Assembly: GCF_028473665.1 (NCBI RefSeq)
Contig: NZ_CP098774.1
Span: forward strand, 4,335,501-4,399,500
DNA from: Sphingomonas sp. QA11
Lineage (GTDB): Bacteria > Pseudomonadota > Alphaproteobacteria > Sphingomonadales > Sphingomonadaceae
Direction: 5' to 3'
Length of the DNA stretch: 64,000 bases
Both the position numbers and the translations under genes were made by a program. Below the pieces are notes generated by a model. The model was not told the origin of the DNA and did not search any database. It was given only the letters and a program-made list of their open reading frames with translations. This document shows, in pieces, positions 1-8,989 of this stretch; the stretch's first letter is position 1, and each line of letters starts with the position of its first letter.

Positions 1-53
1 AGGCAGCCGAGGAGCATGCCTTCGTCCTGTGGCAGATGGGCGTCGAGGACTGA
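1..53 (+). CDS. C-terminal end of an unidentified gene
   Basis: An open frame enters from the left edge and reads AAEEHAFVLWQMGVED before a TGA at 51-53. The A of that stop is also the A of the next gene's ATG (TGATG), so the two genes are translationally coupled. Only 16 residues are visible, too few to name a family. Confidence 0.5.
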   Translation, partial: AAEEHAFVLWQMGVED

Positions 54-442
54 TGGCCTTCAGGCTCACCAGAACCGCGACTGACGCTGACATCGACGAG
101 CTCGGTCACGTCAACAATGCGGTCTGGGTGAGGTGGATTCAGGACATCGCGGTTTCGCATTGGGAAGCGATCGCGTCGGCCGAGCAGCGCCAAGCCTATA
201 TCTGGGTCGTGACCCGGCACGAGATCGACTATCGCGGCAATGTCGGTCCGGGGGAGATAGTGACGGGCGAGACCTGGGTTCCCGAACCGCCCAGGGGTGC
301 CCGGTTCGACCGGCATGTGCGATTCACCGGCGCCGACGGCAAGGTGAAGGTTGAAGCGGTATCGACCTGGGCGCTGCTCGACCGCGCGACGGGGCGGTTG
401 CTGCGGGTGCGGCCTGAACTGGCCGCGCCTTTCCTCACTTGA
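53..442 (+). CDS. acyl-CoA thioesterase, 4-hydroxybenzoyl-CoA thioesterase (hotdog) family
   Basis: The 129-residue protein starts at the ATG overlapping the upstream stop; an in-frame ATG at 29 would lie inside the preceding gene. Near the N-terminus it has DADIDELGHVNNAVWVRWIQ, the typical 4HBT motif with the catalytic Asp/His region followed by N-N and a helix. The length matches single-domain hotdog thioesterases of the YbgC/FadM type, which hydrolyse acyl-CoA to free acid and CoA in the cytoplasm. The exact acyl substrate cannot be read from sequence. It is convergent with the PEP carboxylase gene, with a short hairpin between them. Confidence 0.8.
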   Translation: MAFRLTRTATDADIDELGHVNNAVWVRWIQDIAVSHWEAIASAEQRQAYIWVVTRHEIDYRGNVGPGEIVTGETWVPEPPRGARFDRHVRFTGADGKVKVEAVSTWALLDRATGRLLRVRPELAAPFLT

Positions 443-462
443 TCCTCCCGTGCCGGGGAGGA
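443..462. terminator. hairpin between convergent genes
   Basis: TCCTCCC and GGGAGGA form a 7-bp stem around a 6-nt loop in the 25-bp gap between the convergent thioesterase and PEP carboxylase genes. It has no T-run on either side, so bidirectional termination is plausible but not proven. Confidence 0.4.
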
Positions 463-467
463 ATTGA

Positions 468-3143
468 TCAGCCCGAATTCCTGAGGGCCGTCGCGATCGC
501 GTTGATCGACAGCAATATCCCTTCGCCGATCCGCTCATCCGTCTCGCCCGCGCGATGGCGCTTCATCAGTTCGATCTGCAGCAGGTTGAGCGGCTCGATA
601 TAGGGCAGCCGCAGCCTGATCGATGCGTCAAGCGCGGGATGCTTCTCCAGCAGGCGCGACTGGCCGGTGATGTCGAGCAGCCCGTCATGAGTCTGCCGCC
701 AGCCGTCCCGGATCGCTCCGAACACCTTGTCGGCCAGCGCCCGATCCTCGACCAGGGCCGCGTAACGTTCGGCGATGTCCATGTCGGACTTCGCGATCAC
801 CTGCTCCATATTGTCGAGCGTCGCCGCGAAGAACGGCCAGCCCTGCGCCATTTCCGCCAGCAGCCCCTTGTCCTCGAATCCCGCGATCGCCTGACCGACA
901 CCATACCAGCCCGGGAGCATCACCCGCGCCTGCGCCCAGCTGAACACCCAAGGGATAGCACGAAGATCCTCGATCCGGTCGGACTTGGTGCGGCTCGCCG
1001 GGCGCGAGCCGATCTTGAGCCCCGAAATCTCGGCGATCGGCGTCATCTGGCGGAAGAAGGTGCGGAAGCCTTCAGTACCGTAGACCAGGTCGCGATAGGC
1101 CTTGAAGGCACTGCCCGACAAAGCATCCATCGCAACGCCGAAGCGCGCCTGCTCGGCCGGGGACAAGGCATCCGGCTCCAGGCTGGCGAGCAAGGTGGCC
1201 GCGGCCATCGCCTCCAGATTGGTCATCGCGCTTTCGCGCGTGCCGTATTTGCCGGCGATCACCTCACCCTGTTCGGTAATCCGGATACGCCCCTGCACCG
1301 TACCGGTCGGCTGCGCGCGGATCGCGGCAAAGGCCGAACCGCCGCCGCGCCCGACCGCGCCGCCGCGCCCATGGAAGAGCTGCATGCCGACGCCCGCCTT
1401 GTCGAACACCGGCTTCAGCGCGGTCGAGGCCTTCGACAGCGACCAAGTCGAGGTAATATAGCCCCCATCCTTGTTCGAATCCGAATAGCCGATCATCACT
1501 TCCTGGAATCCGCGCGCCCGGGTGATCGTGCCGGCCTCAGGCAGAGCGAACCATTCGGTCATGATGCCCGGCGCCGCCTCCAGATCGCCGATCGTCTCGA
1601 ACAGCGGCACCGCCATGATCGCCGCGCCCGGCGTCTCGCCCGGCCGGTAGAGCCCGACTTCCTTCAGCATCACGTTCACTTCGAGCAGGTCGGACACCGA
1701 CTGCGCCATCGAGACGATATGCTGGGTGATGCAGGCCGGGCCGTATTTGGCGTGCGCATCCGCGGCGGCCCGGACGATGGCGAGTTCGGACGCCGTCTCG
1801 TCCGAATAGGTCGCGAACTGGCTCGACAGCGGCCGCGCATTGGACAGCTCGTGGCGCAGTAGCGACACACGCTGCGATTCGTCGAGCGCGAGATAATCGC
1901 CTTCCACCCCCGCCACCTTGAGCAGCTCAGCGACCACCCGCTCCAGCACCGCGCTGTTCTGACGCAGGTCGAGCGTGGCGAGATGGAAGCCGAAGGTCTC
2001 CACCGCGCGGATCAGCCGCCCCAGCGCCCCGCCCGAGGCGAGCGCCCCGCCCCCGCCATCGCGCAACGCCCGGGCAATGGTGACGAGATCGGCACGGAAA
2101 CTCTGCGGATCGGGATAGGGCTCACCGTGGAGCGGGCCCGGCCGGGGCGCCGCTTTGCCGGTCAGCGCCAGATGAGTCGCCGCGAGCCGGGCGTAGATGC
2201 CCGACAGTGCGCGACGATAGGGCTCATCCTCCCGGCTCGCCGCATTGTCGCCGCTGGCATCGGCCAGTGCCTGCACCCCCGCATCGGCCGCGGTGATGCC
2301 GGTCGAGATCGACAGTTCGGCACCCAGCGCGTTCACCGCGTCGAGATAGTGGCCGAGCACCGCCTCGCACGCCCTGGCCAGTGCGGTCCGCAGCGAATCC
2401 GCCGTGACGAAGGGATTGCCGTCGCGGTCGCCGCCGATCCAGCTCCCGGGCCGCAGGAAGCTGGGGCTGCGCTCGCCAAGGGCACGGTCCCAGCGCTGGT
2501 AGAGCGCGGGCAACGCCGGCAGGAACACGTCGCGAAGATAGCTGAGCGCGGTCTCCACCTCATCGGCGACGAACAGCCGCTCCTTGCGGAGCACGCGCGT
2601 CTGCCAGAGGAGCGCGATCTGGCGAAGGATCGCCTCGTCCACCGCGTCGCCTTCAGGCGTCTCCGCCAGCCCCGCATCCTTCAGGGCCATCAGTTCGGAG
2701 ATGCGGTTGCGATGGTCGATCATGCTCTTGCGCCGCACCTCGGTCGGGTGGGCGGTGAGCACCGGGGCGATCAGTGCATGATCGAGCAGCGCCATCACCG
2801 CTGAATGATCGATCCCCTGGTCCGCCAGCCGCTTCAGCGCGGATTCGACATCGGCGCCCTTTTCGGCCGCGACGCCCTGCCGGTCCTCGGCGAGGTTCGC
2901 GAGCATCGAGAACAGCATGAAGCCGCGCACAAAATCCAGCGTCTCGTCAAGGCTCAGCCGGTCGAGCCCCAGATCGACTGAATCCTTGCCCGCGACGCCA
3001 CGATGCCGGTCGACCGAGGCGGCACGGATATATTCGGTTCGCCTGAACAGCGTGTCCCCGCCATAAGAGCGGATGACGTCGCCGAGCAGCTTGCCCAGGA
3101 AGCGGATGTCGGGGTTGTTCGCGATGGAAGGAAGATCGGCCAT
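468..3143 (-). CDS. ppc: phosphoenolpyruvate carboxylase
   Basis: This 891-residue cytoplasmic enzyme carboxylates phosphoenolpyruvate with bicarbonate to oxaloacetate, replenishing the TCA cycle. Recognisable motifs in order are TAHPTEVRRKS (catalytic His about residue 132), GSWIGGDRDGNPFVT, GYSDSNKDGGY, and the glycine-rich FHGRGGAVGRGGG loop. The C-terminus ends in NAIATALRNSG, close to the N-T-G type end of the family. Length is normal for bacterial Ppc. The ATG is followed by ADLPSIANNPDIRFLG, where the conserved N-terminal helix begins. It is transcribed alone. The long frames antisense to it are shadows caused by high GC. Confidence 0.97.
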   Translation of the reverse strand: MADLPSIANNPDIRFLGKLLGDVIRSYGGDTLFRRTEYIRAASVDRHRGVAGKDSVDLGLDRLSLDETLDFVRGFMLFSMLANLAEDRQGVAAEKGADVESALKRLADQGIDHSAVMALLDHALIAPVLTAHPTEVRRKSMIDHRNRISELMALKDAGLAETPEGDAVDEAILRQIALLWQTRVLRKERLFVADEVETALSYLRDVFLPALPALYQRWDRALGERSPSFLRPGSWIGGDRDGNPFVTADSLRTALARACEAVLGHYLDAVNALGAELSISTGITAADAGVQALADASGDNAASREDEPYRRALSGIYARLAATHLALTGKAAPRPGPLHGEPYPDPQSFRADLVTIARALRDGGGGALASGGALGRLIRAVETFGFHLATLDLRQNSAVLERVVAELLKVAGVEGDYLALDESQRVSLLRHELSNARPLSSQFATYSDETASELAIVRAAADAHAKYGPACITQHIVSMAQSVSDLLEVNVMLKEVGLYRPGETPGAAIMAVPLFETIGDLEAAPGIMTEWFALPEAGTITRARGFQEVMIGYSDSNKDGGYITSTWSLSKASTALKPVFDKAGVGMQLFHGRGGAVGRGGGSAFAAIRAQPTGTVQGRIRITEQGEVIAGKYGTRESAMTNLEAMAAATLLASLEPDALSPAEQARFGVAMDALSGSAFKAYRDLVYGTEGFRTFFRQMTPIAEISGLKIGSRPASRTKSDRIEDLRAIPWVFSWAQARVMLPGWYGVGQAIAGFEDKGLLAEMAQGWPFFAATLDNMEQVIAKSDMDIAERYAALVEDRALADKVFGAIRDGWRQTHDGLLDITGQSRLLEKHPALDASIRLRLPYIEPLNLLQIELMKRHRAGETDERIGEGILLSINAIATALRNSG

Positions 3144-3232
3144 GGCATGATGCTGCAGCGCAGTATCGTTCCGGTCAACCGACGATCGACGCGAATTTCA
3201 GATCCCCCTCCCGCCGGAAGAGGGAAATTCCC

Positions 3233-3799
3233 TCAGGCCTCCAGCTCGACGTCCCAGTAGAGCCAGTCATGCCAGGTATCGTGCAGGTAATTGGGCGGAA
3301 ACCGCCGGCCATGTTCCTGCAGATGCCAGTTCGTCGGCCGGATCGCGCCGATATGCAGCGGCATGCCCGCCTGTTTCGGCGTCCGCCCACCCTTTTTCAG
3401 GTTGCATGGCGCGCAAGCGGTGACGACATTTTCCCAGGTCGTGCGCCCGCCCTGCGCGCGCGGCACGACGTGATCGAAGGTCAGGTCATGCCCCGATCCG
3501 CAATATTGGCATTCGAACTTGTCGCGCAGGAACAGGTTGAACCGGGTGAAGGCGGGGAAGGCGCTTGGCCGCACATAGGATTTCAGCGCGATCACCGAGG
3601 GCAGCTTCACCCGGTGATTGGGGCTGCGCACCTCGCGCTCATATTCGGCGACGATGTCGACCCGGTCGAGGAACACTGCCTTGATCGCCGTTTGCCAAGG
3701 CCAGACACTGAGCGGATAATAGCTGAGCGGCGTATAGTCGGCGTTCAACACAAGGGCCGGGCAGCTGTCCGGATGGCGGATCAGATCGGGATGGTACAC
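3233..3799 (-). CDS. HNH endonuclease
   Basis: The 188-residue protein reads VYHPDLIRHP from a GTG at 3799, preceded by AAGGGGG at good spacing. An open frame continues further upstream but without family-like sequence and into the divergent gene's leader, so the GTG is preferred. The C-terminal half is an HNH domain: CQYC (97-100), FDHVVPR with the catalytic D-H pair near 109-110, TWENVV Asn near 124, and CAPC (129-132), the two CxxC pairs forming a zinc knuckle. Such proteins are widespread in alphaproteobacterial chromosomes and their role is unsettled; nothing nearby suggests a restriction system. Confidence 0.85.
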   Translation of the reverse strand: MYHPDLIRHPDSCPALVLNADYTPLSYYPLSVWPWQTAIKAVFLDRVDIVAEYEREVRSPNHRVKLPSVIALKSYVRPSAFPAFTRFNLFLRDKFECQYCGSGHDLTFDHVVPRAQGGRTTWENVVTACAPCNLKKGGRTPKQAGMPLHIGAIRPTNWHLQEHGRRFPPNYLHDTWHDWLYWDVELEA

Positions 3800-3893
3800 G
3801 CGAACGACCCCCTTTGCTTCCTGGCGCGGCAATCGCCGACTAGGATGACGCCGTGATGACAGCACAGCGCGCGACTCGCGGTCAAGAGCCGGT

Positions 3894-4796
3894 TTGAACG
3901 AGGTGATCACCCGGTTCGCGCCCAGCCCTACGGGACTGTTGCATATCGGCCACGCCTGGTCGGCAATCCTCTCGCACGACCGCGCGAAAGAGATAGGCGG
4001 GCGCTTCCTCCTGCGCATCGAGGATATCGACGGCACCCGCAGCCGCCCCGACTTCGTCGAGGCGATCCTTCGCGACCTCGCCTGGCTCGGGCTCGAATGG
4101 GACGGACCGGTCTTGTTCCAGGCCGAACGGCTTGGACTCTATGCCCGGGCGATCGATCGGTTGAAGGCGCTTGGCCTGCTCTACCCCTGTTTCTGCACCC
4201 GCGCCGAGATCGCCGCCAGCCTCTCAGCGCCGCATGGCGATGCCCGACCTCTCTATCCCGGCACCTGCCGACACCTTGCTCCCGACCTGCGAGACCGGCG
4301 GCTGGCGGGCGAGCAGCATGCGTGGCGACTGGATATGGCGCGTGCGCTCGATCTTCTCTCCCCCGCTGCGGAGGAGATGCCGGAACAACTCCGCCATGAC
4401 GGCAAATTGATATGGCATGACGACATCGTCGGCGATGTCGTCGCGACGCCCGAGATGCATGGCGACGTCATCCTGGCCCGCAAGGATGCGCCCGCCAGCT
4501 ATCATCTCGCCGTGACAGTCGACGATGCCGCGCAGGGCGTCACTCATGTCGTGCGCGGCCGCGACCTGTTCGCCGCGACTCATGTCCACCGGTTGCTCCA
4601 GGCGCTGCTCGGCCTGCCGACGCCGGTCTATCGTCACCACGCGCTGCTCGCCGACGAAACGGGCGAGCGGCTGGCGAAACGCAATAAGGCACCGACGCTG
4701 CAGGCGATGCGGGAGGCCGGTATCGACGGACGCGCCCTTGCCGACGACCTGCGCGCGGGGCACCTGCCCATTGGCTTTCGGCTGTCGGAGGTTTAA
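3894..4796 (+). CDS. gluQRS: glutamyl-Q tRNA(Asp) synthetase
   Basis: This is a GluRS catalytic-domain paralogue of about 300 residues with no anticodon-binding domain, as in GluQRS, which attaches glutamate to queuosine in tRNA(Asp). It opens with ITRFAPSPTGLLHIGHAW, containing the HIGH signature. A cysteine pair in LYPCFCTRAE belongs to the zinc site, and LAKRNKAP replaces the KMSKS loop. The start is uncertain: TTG at 3894 or GTG at 3903, the latter giving the common VITRFAPSP start. Neither has a strong ribosome-binding site. It diverges from the HNH gene and is followed 9 bp later by a small membrane-protein gene. Confidence 0.92.
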   Translation: MNEVITRFAPSPTGLLHIGHAWSAILSHDRAKEIGGRFLLRIEDIDGTRSRPDFVEAILRDLAWLGLEWDGPVLFQAERLGLYARAIDRLKALGLLYPCFCTRAEIAASLSAPHGDARPLYPGTCRHLAPDLRDRRLAGEQHAWRLDMARALDLLSPAAEEMPEQLRHDGKLIWHDDIVGDVVATPEMHGDVILARKDAPASYHLAVTVDDAAQGVTHVVRGRDLFAATHVHRLLQALLGLPTPVYRHHALLADETGERLAKRNKAPTLQAMREAGIDGRALADDLRAGHLPIGFRLSEV

Positions 4797-4805
4797 ATAC
4801 CTGGC

Positions 4806-5039
4806 ATGAACACCTTCCTCTTCATCCTCCTGATCGCGGCGATGCTCGCGACCGTCGCCATGCTGGTCCGCGGCCTCGCGGTTTTCCTGCTCAACGCGAG
4901 CAACGAGGTGAAGGGCGAGGGCGGCGGCCCGACCGCCTCGGCATTGAAGTCCAACAAGATGATGCAGTACCGCATCTTCTTCCAGGCGATCGCCATCGTG
5001 ATCGTCGTGCTGATCCTGTTCCTCGCCGGCAAGAACTGA
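4806..5039 (+). CDS. HIG1-domain twin-transmembrane protein
   Basis: The 77-residue protein has two hydrophobic segments (about 4-28 and 54-73) separated by a polar loop with NASNEVKGEGGG and SNKMMQYRIFFQA. This matches the hypoxia-induced (HIG1) twin-transmembrane family, members of which associate with respiratory complexes in some bacteria and mitochondria. It sits between gluQRS and the cobalamin adenosyltransferase, with gaps of 9 and 19 bp, so the three may share a transcript. No specific function can be read from the sequence. Confidence 0.75.
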   Translation: MNTFLFILLIAAMLATVAMLVRGLAVFLLNASNEVKGEGGGPTASALKSNKMMQYRIFFQAIAIVIVVLILFLAGKN

Positions 5040-5058
5040 CCCTCGGGTCGGTCCGGCC

Positions 5059-5643
5059 ATGGTCAAGCTCAACAAGATCTATACGCGTACCGGCGACAAC
5101 GGCACCACCGGCCTGGTCGACGGATCGCGCGTCGCCAAGAACGATCCGCGCATGGCCGCGATCGGCGATGTCGACGAGGCGAACAGCGCGATCGGCGTGG
5201 CGATCGCAGCGTTCGGGCCCGGCAGATCTGCCAGCGCGCTGACGCGAATCCAGAACGACCTGTTCGATCTCGGCGCCGACCTGGCCACGCCCGGCGAGGA
5301 TTTTGCGCCGTCCGACATGACGCTGCGCATCGTCGCCGCACAGGTTGTACGACTCGAGAACGAAATCGACGCGATGAACGCCGATCTGACGCCCCTCACC
5401 AGCTTCATCCTTCCCGCCGGCACTTCTGGCGCCGCCGCCCTTCACCTCGCCCGGGCCATTACCCGCCGCGCCGAACGCACGGCGGCCGCGGCCGCGCAGG
5501 TCACCCCTTTGAATCCGCTCGCCCTCTCCTATCTCAATCGCCTCTCGGACTATCTGTTCGTCGCCGCGAGGCGCGTGAACAAAGACGCGGGTGGCGACGT
5601 TCTGTGGATTCCGGGTGCGTCCCGGGACCTGAAGGGACCGTAG
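5059..5643 (+). CDS. PduO-type cob(I)alamin adenosyltransferase
   Basis: The 194-residue protein transfers the adenosyl group of ATP to cob(I)alamin or cobyrinic acid diamide to make coenzyme B12 forms. The N-terminus has KIYTRTGDNGTTGLVDGSRV, the ATP-binding signature of PduO-type enzymes. Next comes DVDEANSAIG, and towards the C-terminus the conserved RAITRRAERTAA and YLNRLSDYLFVAAR helices. Length is typical. The last residues are DLKGP. It is likely cotranscribed with the upstream HIG1 gene. Confidence 0.92.
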   Translation: MVKLNKIYTRTGDNGTTGLVDGSRVAKNDPRMAAIGDVDEANSAIGVAIAAFGPGRSASALTRIQNDLFDLGADLATPGEDFAPSDMTLRIVAAQVVRLENEIDAMNADLTPLTSFILPAGTSGAAALHLARAITRRAERTAAAAAQVTPLNPLALSYLNRLSDYLFVAARRVNKDAGGDVLWIPGASRDLKGP

Positions 5644-5686
5644 CTTGGCTTGACTTTGGCCGGCGCGTTCTGGAAAAGGGAACAGA

Positions 5687-6946
5687 ATGCGAACAAAATC
5701 GGACCCTCATCCCGGAACGGACCTGCTCGCGACGCGCTTCGCGACCGTTCGCGCGCTGACCGAAGCACTGGTCGCGCCGCTTTCCGACGCTGATGCCACC
5801 GTCCAGTCGATGGAGGATGCGTCACCCGCCAAATGGCATCTGGCGCACACCACCTGGTTCCTCGAGACCTTCATCCTGCGCGATTTCGTGGCAGGTTACG
5901 CACTCCACGACGACCGCTTCCCCTTCCTGTTCAACAGCTATTACGAGGCAGAGGGACAGCGCCACAGCCGGGCGCGGCGCGGCATCGTGACCCGGCCCAG
6001 CCTGGCCGAGGTGCTTGCCTATCGCGCCCATGTTAATGACGGGATCCGTGCCGCCCTGCCCCACCTGCCCGATGCGGCGATCGAACTGGTCGCGCTCGGC
6101 TGTCATCATGAGGAGCAGCATCAGGAACTGCTGATCACCGACATCCTCCACCTCATGTCCCTGAACCCGCTCGAACCGGCGATCTGGCCGGCCGAGCGCA
6201 AGGTGCCCGTCGCGATGCCGGGGCCGATCGGCTGGATCGAAGGCGAGGCCAGCATCGCCGAGATCGGCCATGAGGGGAATGGTTTTGCCTTCGACTGCGA
6301 AGGCCCGCGCCACGCGACCCTGCTTGCCCCGCATGCCATCGCCGACCGCACCATCACCAATGGCGAATGGGCGGCGTTCATCGCCGATGGCGCCTATGCC
6401 GATCCGCGCCACTGGCTGTCAGACGGTTGGGCCTGGGTGAAGTCGCAGGGGATCGTCGCACCGCTTTACTGGGAAAAGCAGAATGGCGCGTGGACTCGCT
6501 TCGGTCTTGACGGCCGCCGTCCGATCGACCCTGCCGCGCCCGTCACTCATGTCAGCTTCTATGAAGCGGATGCCTATGCGAGCTGGGCCGGCGTGCGCCT
6601 GCCGACCGAGTTCGAATGGGAAGCCGCCGCCGCCGCGCACGACCCGGATGGCGGCAACCAGCTCGACACGGCCGGCCCGGTCGAACCGCGTCCCGCAGCT
6701 GACGGCCCGGCCTTTTTCGGCAATGTCTGGCAGTGGACCGGCAGCGCCTATCGCCCCTATCCCGGCTTCAGGCCGGCCGAAGGCGCGGTCGGCGAATATA
6801 ATGGCAAGTTCATGAGCGGGCAGTTCGTGCTGCGGGGCGGCTCCTGCGCGACCCCGCGCGGCCATGCGCGCGCGAGCTACCGCAACTTCTTCTATCCCCA
6901 CCAGCGCTGGCAGTTCACCGGCGTGCGCCTGGCGAAGGATCTCTGA
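5687..6946 (+). CDS. egtB: ergothioneine biosynthesis protein EgtB (iron-dependent sulfoxide synthase)
   Basis: The 419-residue enzyme joins trimethylhistidine (hercynine) to a thiol donor with oxygen. The N-terminal DinB-like domain gives the iron ligands: His51 in AKWHLAHT and the HxxxHxE motif HHEEQHQE (His140, His144). A formylglycine-generating-enzyme-like C-terminal domain follows, ending in the conserved FVLRGGSCATPRGHARASYRNFFYP stretch (the key residues are the GGS and the YRNFF). The stop overlaps the egtD start by one base (TGATG), so the two are translationally coupled. No egtA, egtC or egtE lies nearby. Confidence 0.95.
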   Translation: MRTKSDPHPGTDLLATRFATVRALTEALVAPLSDADATVQSMEDASPAKWHLAHTTWFLETFILRDFVAGYALHDDRFPFLFNSYYEAEGQRHSRARRGIVTRPSLAEVLAYRAHVNDGIRAALPHLPDAAIELVALGCHHEEQHQELLITDILHLMSLNPLEPAIWPAERKVPVAMPGPIGWIEGEASIAEIGHEGNGFAFDCEGPRHATLLAPHAIADRTITNGEWAAFIADGAYADPRHWLSDGWAWVKSQGIVAPLYWEKQNGAWTRFGLDGRRPIDPAAPVTHVSFYEADAYASWAGVRLPTEFEWEAAAAAHDPDGGNQLDTAGPVEPRPAADGPAFFGNVWQWTGSAYRPYPGFRPAEGAVGEYNGKFMSGQFVLRGGSCATPRGHARASYRNFFYPHQRWQFTGVRLAKDL

Positions 6947-7923
6947 TGCTCAAGCCCGAAATCGAGGACGGCGACGTCACTCTCGCCGATCCTGCCTTCC
7001 GCGCCGACGTGCTGCGTGGCTTCGAGACGCGTCCGCGCGCCATTCCCGCCCGCTGGTTCTACGACCGGCGCGGGTCGGAACTGTTCGAGGCGATCACCGA
7101 ACTGCCGGAATATTACCCCACCCGGACCGAGACCGAGATATTACGCCATGCCTGCCCAGAGGTCGCGACGTTGGCGGGCGAAGGCCGGGCGGTCGTCGAA
7201 TTCGGCTCAGGCTCGTCGACCAAGACGCCGATCCTGCTCCGCAGTGTTGGACCGGCCGCCTATGTGCCGATCGACATCTCGGGCGATTTCCTTCGCGAAT
7301 CCTCGGCTGGCCTCGCGGCTGCCTTTCCCGGGCTGCCGGTGCTGCCGGTCGAGGCCGATTTTCTCCGCCCCATCGCCTTGCCTGCCTCGGTCGCGAGCCT
7401 CCCGAAGCTCGGCTTCTTCCCCGGCTCGACCATCGGCAACATGATCCCGCATAGTTCGGTCGACCTGCTCCGTGCGATGAAGGCGTCGCTCGGCGAGGGA
7501 TCGATGCTGCTGATCGGCATGGACCGGATCAAGGACGAACGCGTGCTCGTCTCAGCCTATGACGATGCGCAGGGCGTGACCGCCGCGTTCAACCTCAACC
7601 TGCTCGAACGGGTCAACCGCGAGCTCGACGGGACCATCCCGATCGATGCCCTGCGCCACCGCGCGATCTGGAACGATGACCGGTCACGGATCGAAATGCA
7701 CCTTGAGGCGCGCGAGGATATCGCCTTCACCATCGAGGGACGTCGTTTCTCCATGGCGGCGGGCGAGACGATCCACACCGAGAACAGCCACAAATATGGC
7801 CAGCGCGACGGTCGCATCCTGCTCCGCGCGGGCGGCTGGACCCCCATCGCCGAATGGACCGATCCACAAGGCCTCTTCGCGGTGATCCTGGCGGAAGCGC
7901 AGCCGCCGCGGCACGCGCCGTGA
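6946..7923 (+). CDS. egtD: L-histidine N(alpha)-methyltransferase EgtD
   Basis: The 325-residue SAM-dependent enzyme trimethylates the alpha-amino group of histidine to hercynine, the first ergothioneine step. Family hallmarks are PARWFYDRRGSELFEAITELPEYYPTRTE (PARW/FYD and the YYP-TRTE patch), the SAM loop VVEFGSGSSTKT, and GFFPGSTIGNM. The C-terminal part has the substrate-site glutamate-serine segment ETIHTENSHKY. It is directly coupled to egtB, so the pair supplies both core reactions; gamma-glutamyl-cysteine or cysteine would be the sulfur donor. Confidence 0.95.
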   Translation: MLKPEIEDGDVTLADPAFRADVLRGFETRPRAIPARWFYDRRGSELFEAITELPEYYPTRTETEILRHACPEVATLAGEGRAVVEFGSGSSTKTPILLRSVGPAAYVPIDISGDFLRESSAGLAAAFPGLPVLPVEADFLRPIALPASVASLPKLGFFPGSTIGNMIPHSSVDLLRAMKASLGEGSMLLIGMDRIKDERVLVSAYDDAQGVTAAFNLNLLERVNRELDGTIPIDALRHRAIWNDDRSRIEMHLEAREDIAFTIEGRRFSMAAGETIHTENSHKYGQRDGRILLRAGGWTPIAEWTDPQGLFAVILAEAQPPRHAP

Positions 7924-7929
7924 CAAGCT

Positions 7930-7954
7930 CTCCCCTTCCCTAAAGCGAGGGGAG
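7930..7954 (+). terminator. hairpin after egtD
   Basis: CTCCCC (7930-7935) and GGGGAG (7949-7954) pair across a 13-nt loop seven bases after the egtD stop. The stem is GC-rich and lacks a T-run, so this is a candidate terminator only. Confidence 0.35.
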
Positions 7955-8083
7955 GCAGCTTCAGCGAACCGGCGTCGCCCGCCAGATAATCAGCCAGCTG
8001 TTCAACCTGCAATCGCGATCCTAGCCCAGCGGCTTCCAAGTCGATAGGAGCGGCCCGACTTTGAAGAGCAACGGAGCAGGGCA

Positions 8084-8953
8084 ATGCAGACGGTAGGCGT
8101 GATCGGGGCGGGGCAGATGGGCGCGGGGATCGCACAGGTCTCGGCGCAGGCGGGCTTCCACGTGCTGCTCACCGACGTGTCGAAGGAACGCGCCGAGGCC
8201 GGCAAGGCGGGAATCGCCAAGGCGCTCGACCGGCTCGTCGCCAAGGAGAAGATCGATCCCGCCGCGCGCGACCAAGCGCTGGCCCGGATCGAGCCGATCG
8301 AGGGCGTCCATGGCATGTCGTCCTGCGGCCTGGTGATCGAGGCGGCGACCGAGCGCGAGGAGATCAAGCGCTCGATCTTCGCCGAGGTCGGCAAGGTGCT
8401 GGGCCATCAGGCGGTGCTCGCCTCCAATACCTCGTCGATCCCGATCACCCGTCTGGCCCAGGCCTCGCCCGACCCGAAGCGCTTCGTCGGCGTGCATTTC
8501 TTCAATCCAGTGCCGGTCATGGGCCTGATCGAGCTGATCCGCGGCCTCGCCACCTCGGACGAGACGGTCAGGCTAGTCGAGGACTATGCGAAGGCACTCG
8601 GCAAGAAAGTGGTCCGCGCCAATGACGCGCCGGGCTTCATCGTCAACCGCGTGCTGATGCCGATGCTCAACGAGGCGTGCTTCGCGCTGGGCGAGGGTGT
8701 CGCGACCATCCCCGACATCGACCTTGCCTGCCAGCTCGGCCTCAACCACCCGATGGGGCCACTCACCCTGGCCGACTTCATCGGTCTCGATACCTGCCTC
8801 GAAATCACCCGGGTACTGTTCGAAGGCACGGGCGACCCCAAATTTCGTCCCGCCCCGCTACTGGTGAAATATGTCGAAGCCGGCTGGTATGGCCGCAAGA
8901 CCGGCCGGGGCTTCTACGATTATACCGGGGACGAGCCGGTTCCGACGAGGTGA
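8084..8953 (+). CDS. 3-hydroxybutyryl-CoA dehydrogenase
   Basis: This 289-residue NAD(P)-dependent enzyme interconverts 3-hydroxybutyryl-CoA and acetoacetyl-CoA. The Rossmann loop [14 protein letters not shown] lies at 6-19. It also has [26 protein letters not shown] (with the catalytic His) and the C-terminal dimerisation domain [18 protein letters not shown] with [17 protein letters not shown]. The size fits stand-alone Hbd/PaaH enzymes rather than FadB/FadJ fusions. It stands alone here, so the sequence does not say whether it serves fatty-acid, polyhydroxybutyrate or phenylacetate metabolism. Confidence 0.92.
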   Translation: MQTVGVIGAGQMGAGIAQVSAQAGFHVLLTDVSKERAEAGKAGIAKALDRLVAKEKIDPAARDQALARIEPIEGVHGMSSCGLVIEAATEREEIKRSIFAEVGKVLGHQAVLASNTSSIPITRLAQASPDPKRFVGVHFFNPVPVMGLIELIRGLATSDETVRLVEDYAKALGKKVVRANDAPGFIVNRVLMPMLNEACFALGEGVATIPDIDLACQLGLNHPMGPLTLADFIGLDTCLEITRVLFEGTGDPKFRPAPLLVKYVEAGWYGRKTGRGFYDYTGDEPVPTR

Positions 8954-8964
8954 TCTCCCCTAAT

Positions 8965-8985
8965 CCCCTCCCTGTCAGGGAGGGG
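8965..8985. terminator. perfect hairpin between convergent genes
   Basis: CCCCTCCCT and AGGGAGGGG form a perfect 9-bp stem around GTC, 12 bases after the dehydrogenase stop and 5 bases before the stop of the convergent SRPBCC gene. It is followed by AAAAT on the plus strand, so any T-run would serve neither gene ideally. Its position still argues for a two-way terminator. Confidence 0.55.
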
Positions 8986-8989
8986 AAAA

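Noticed and set aside
555-1862. Long open frame antisense to ppc (435 codons)
   Set aside because: It is the complement of a clearly conserved gene, is Arg/Gly-rich, and shows no family features; typical GC-driven shadow.
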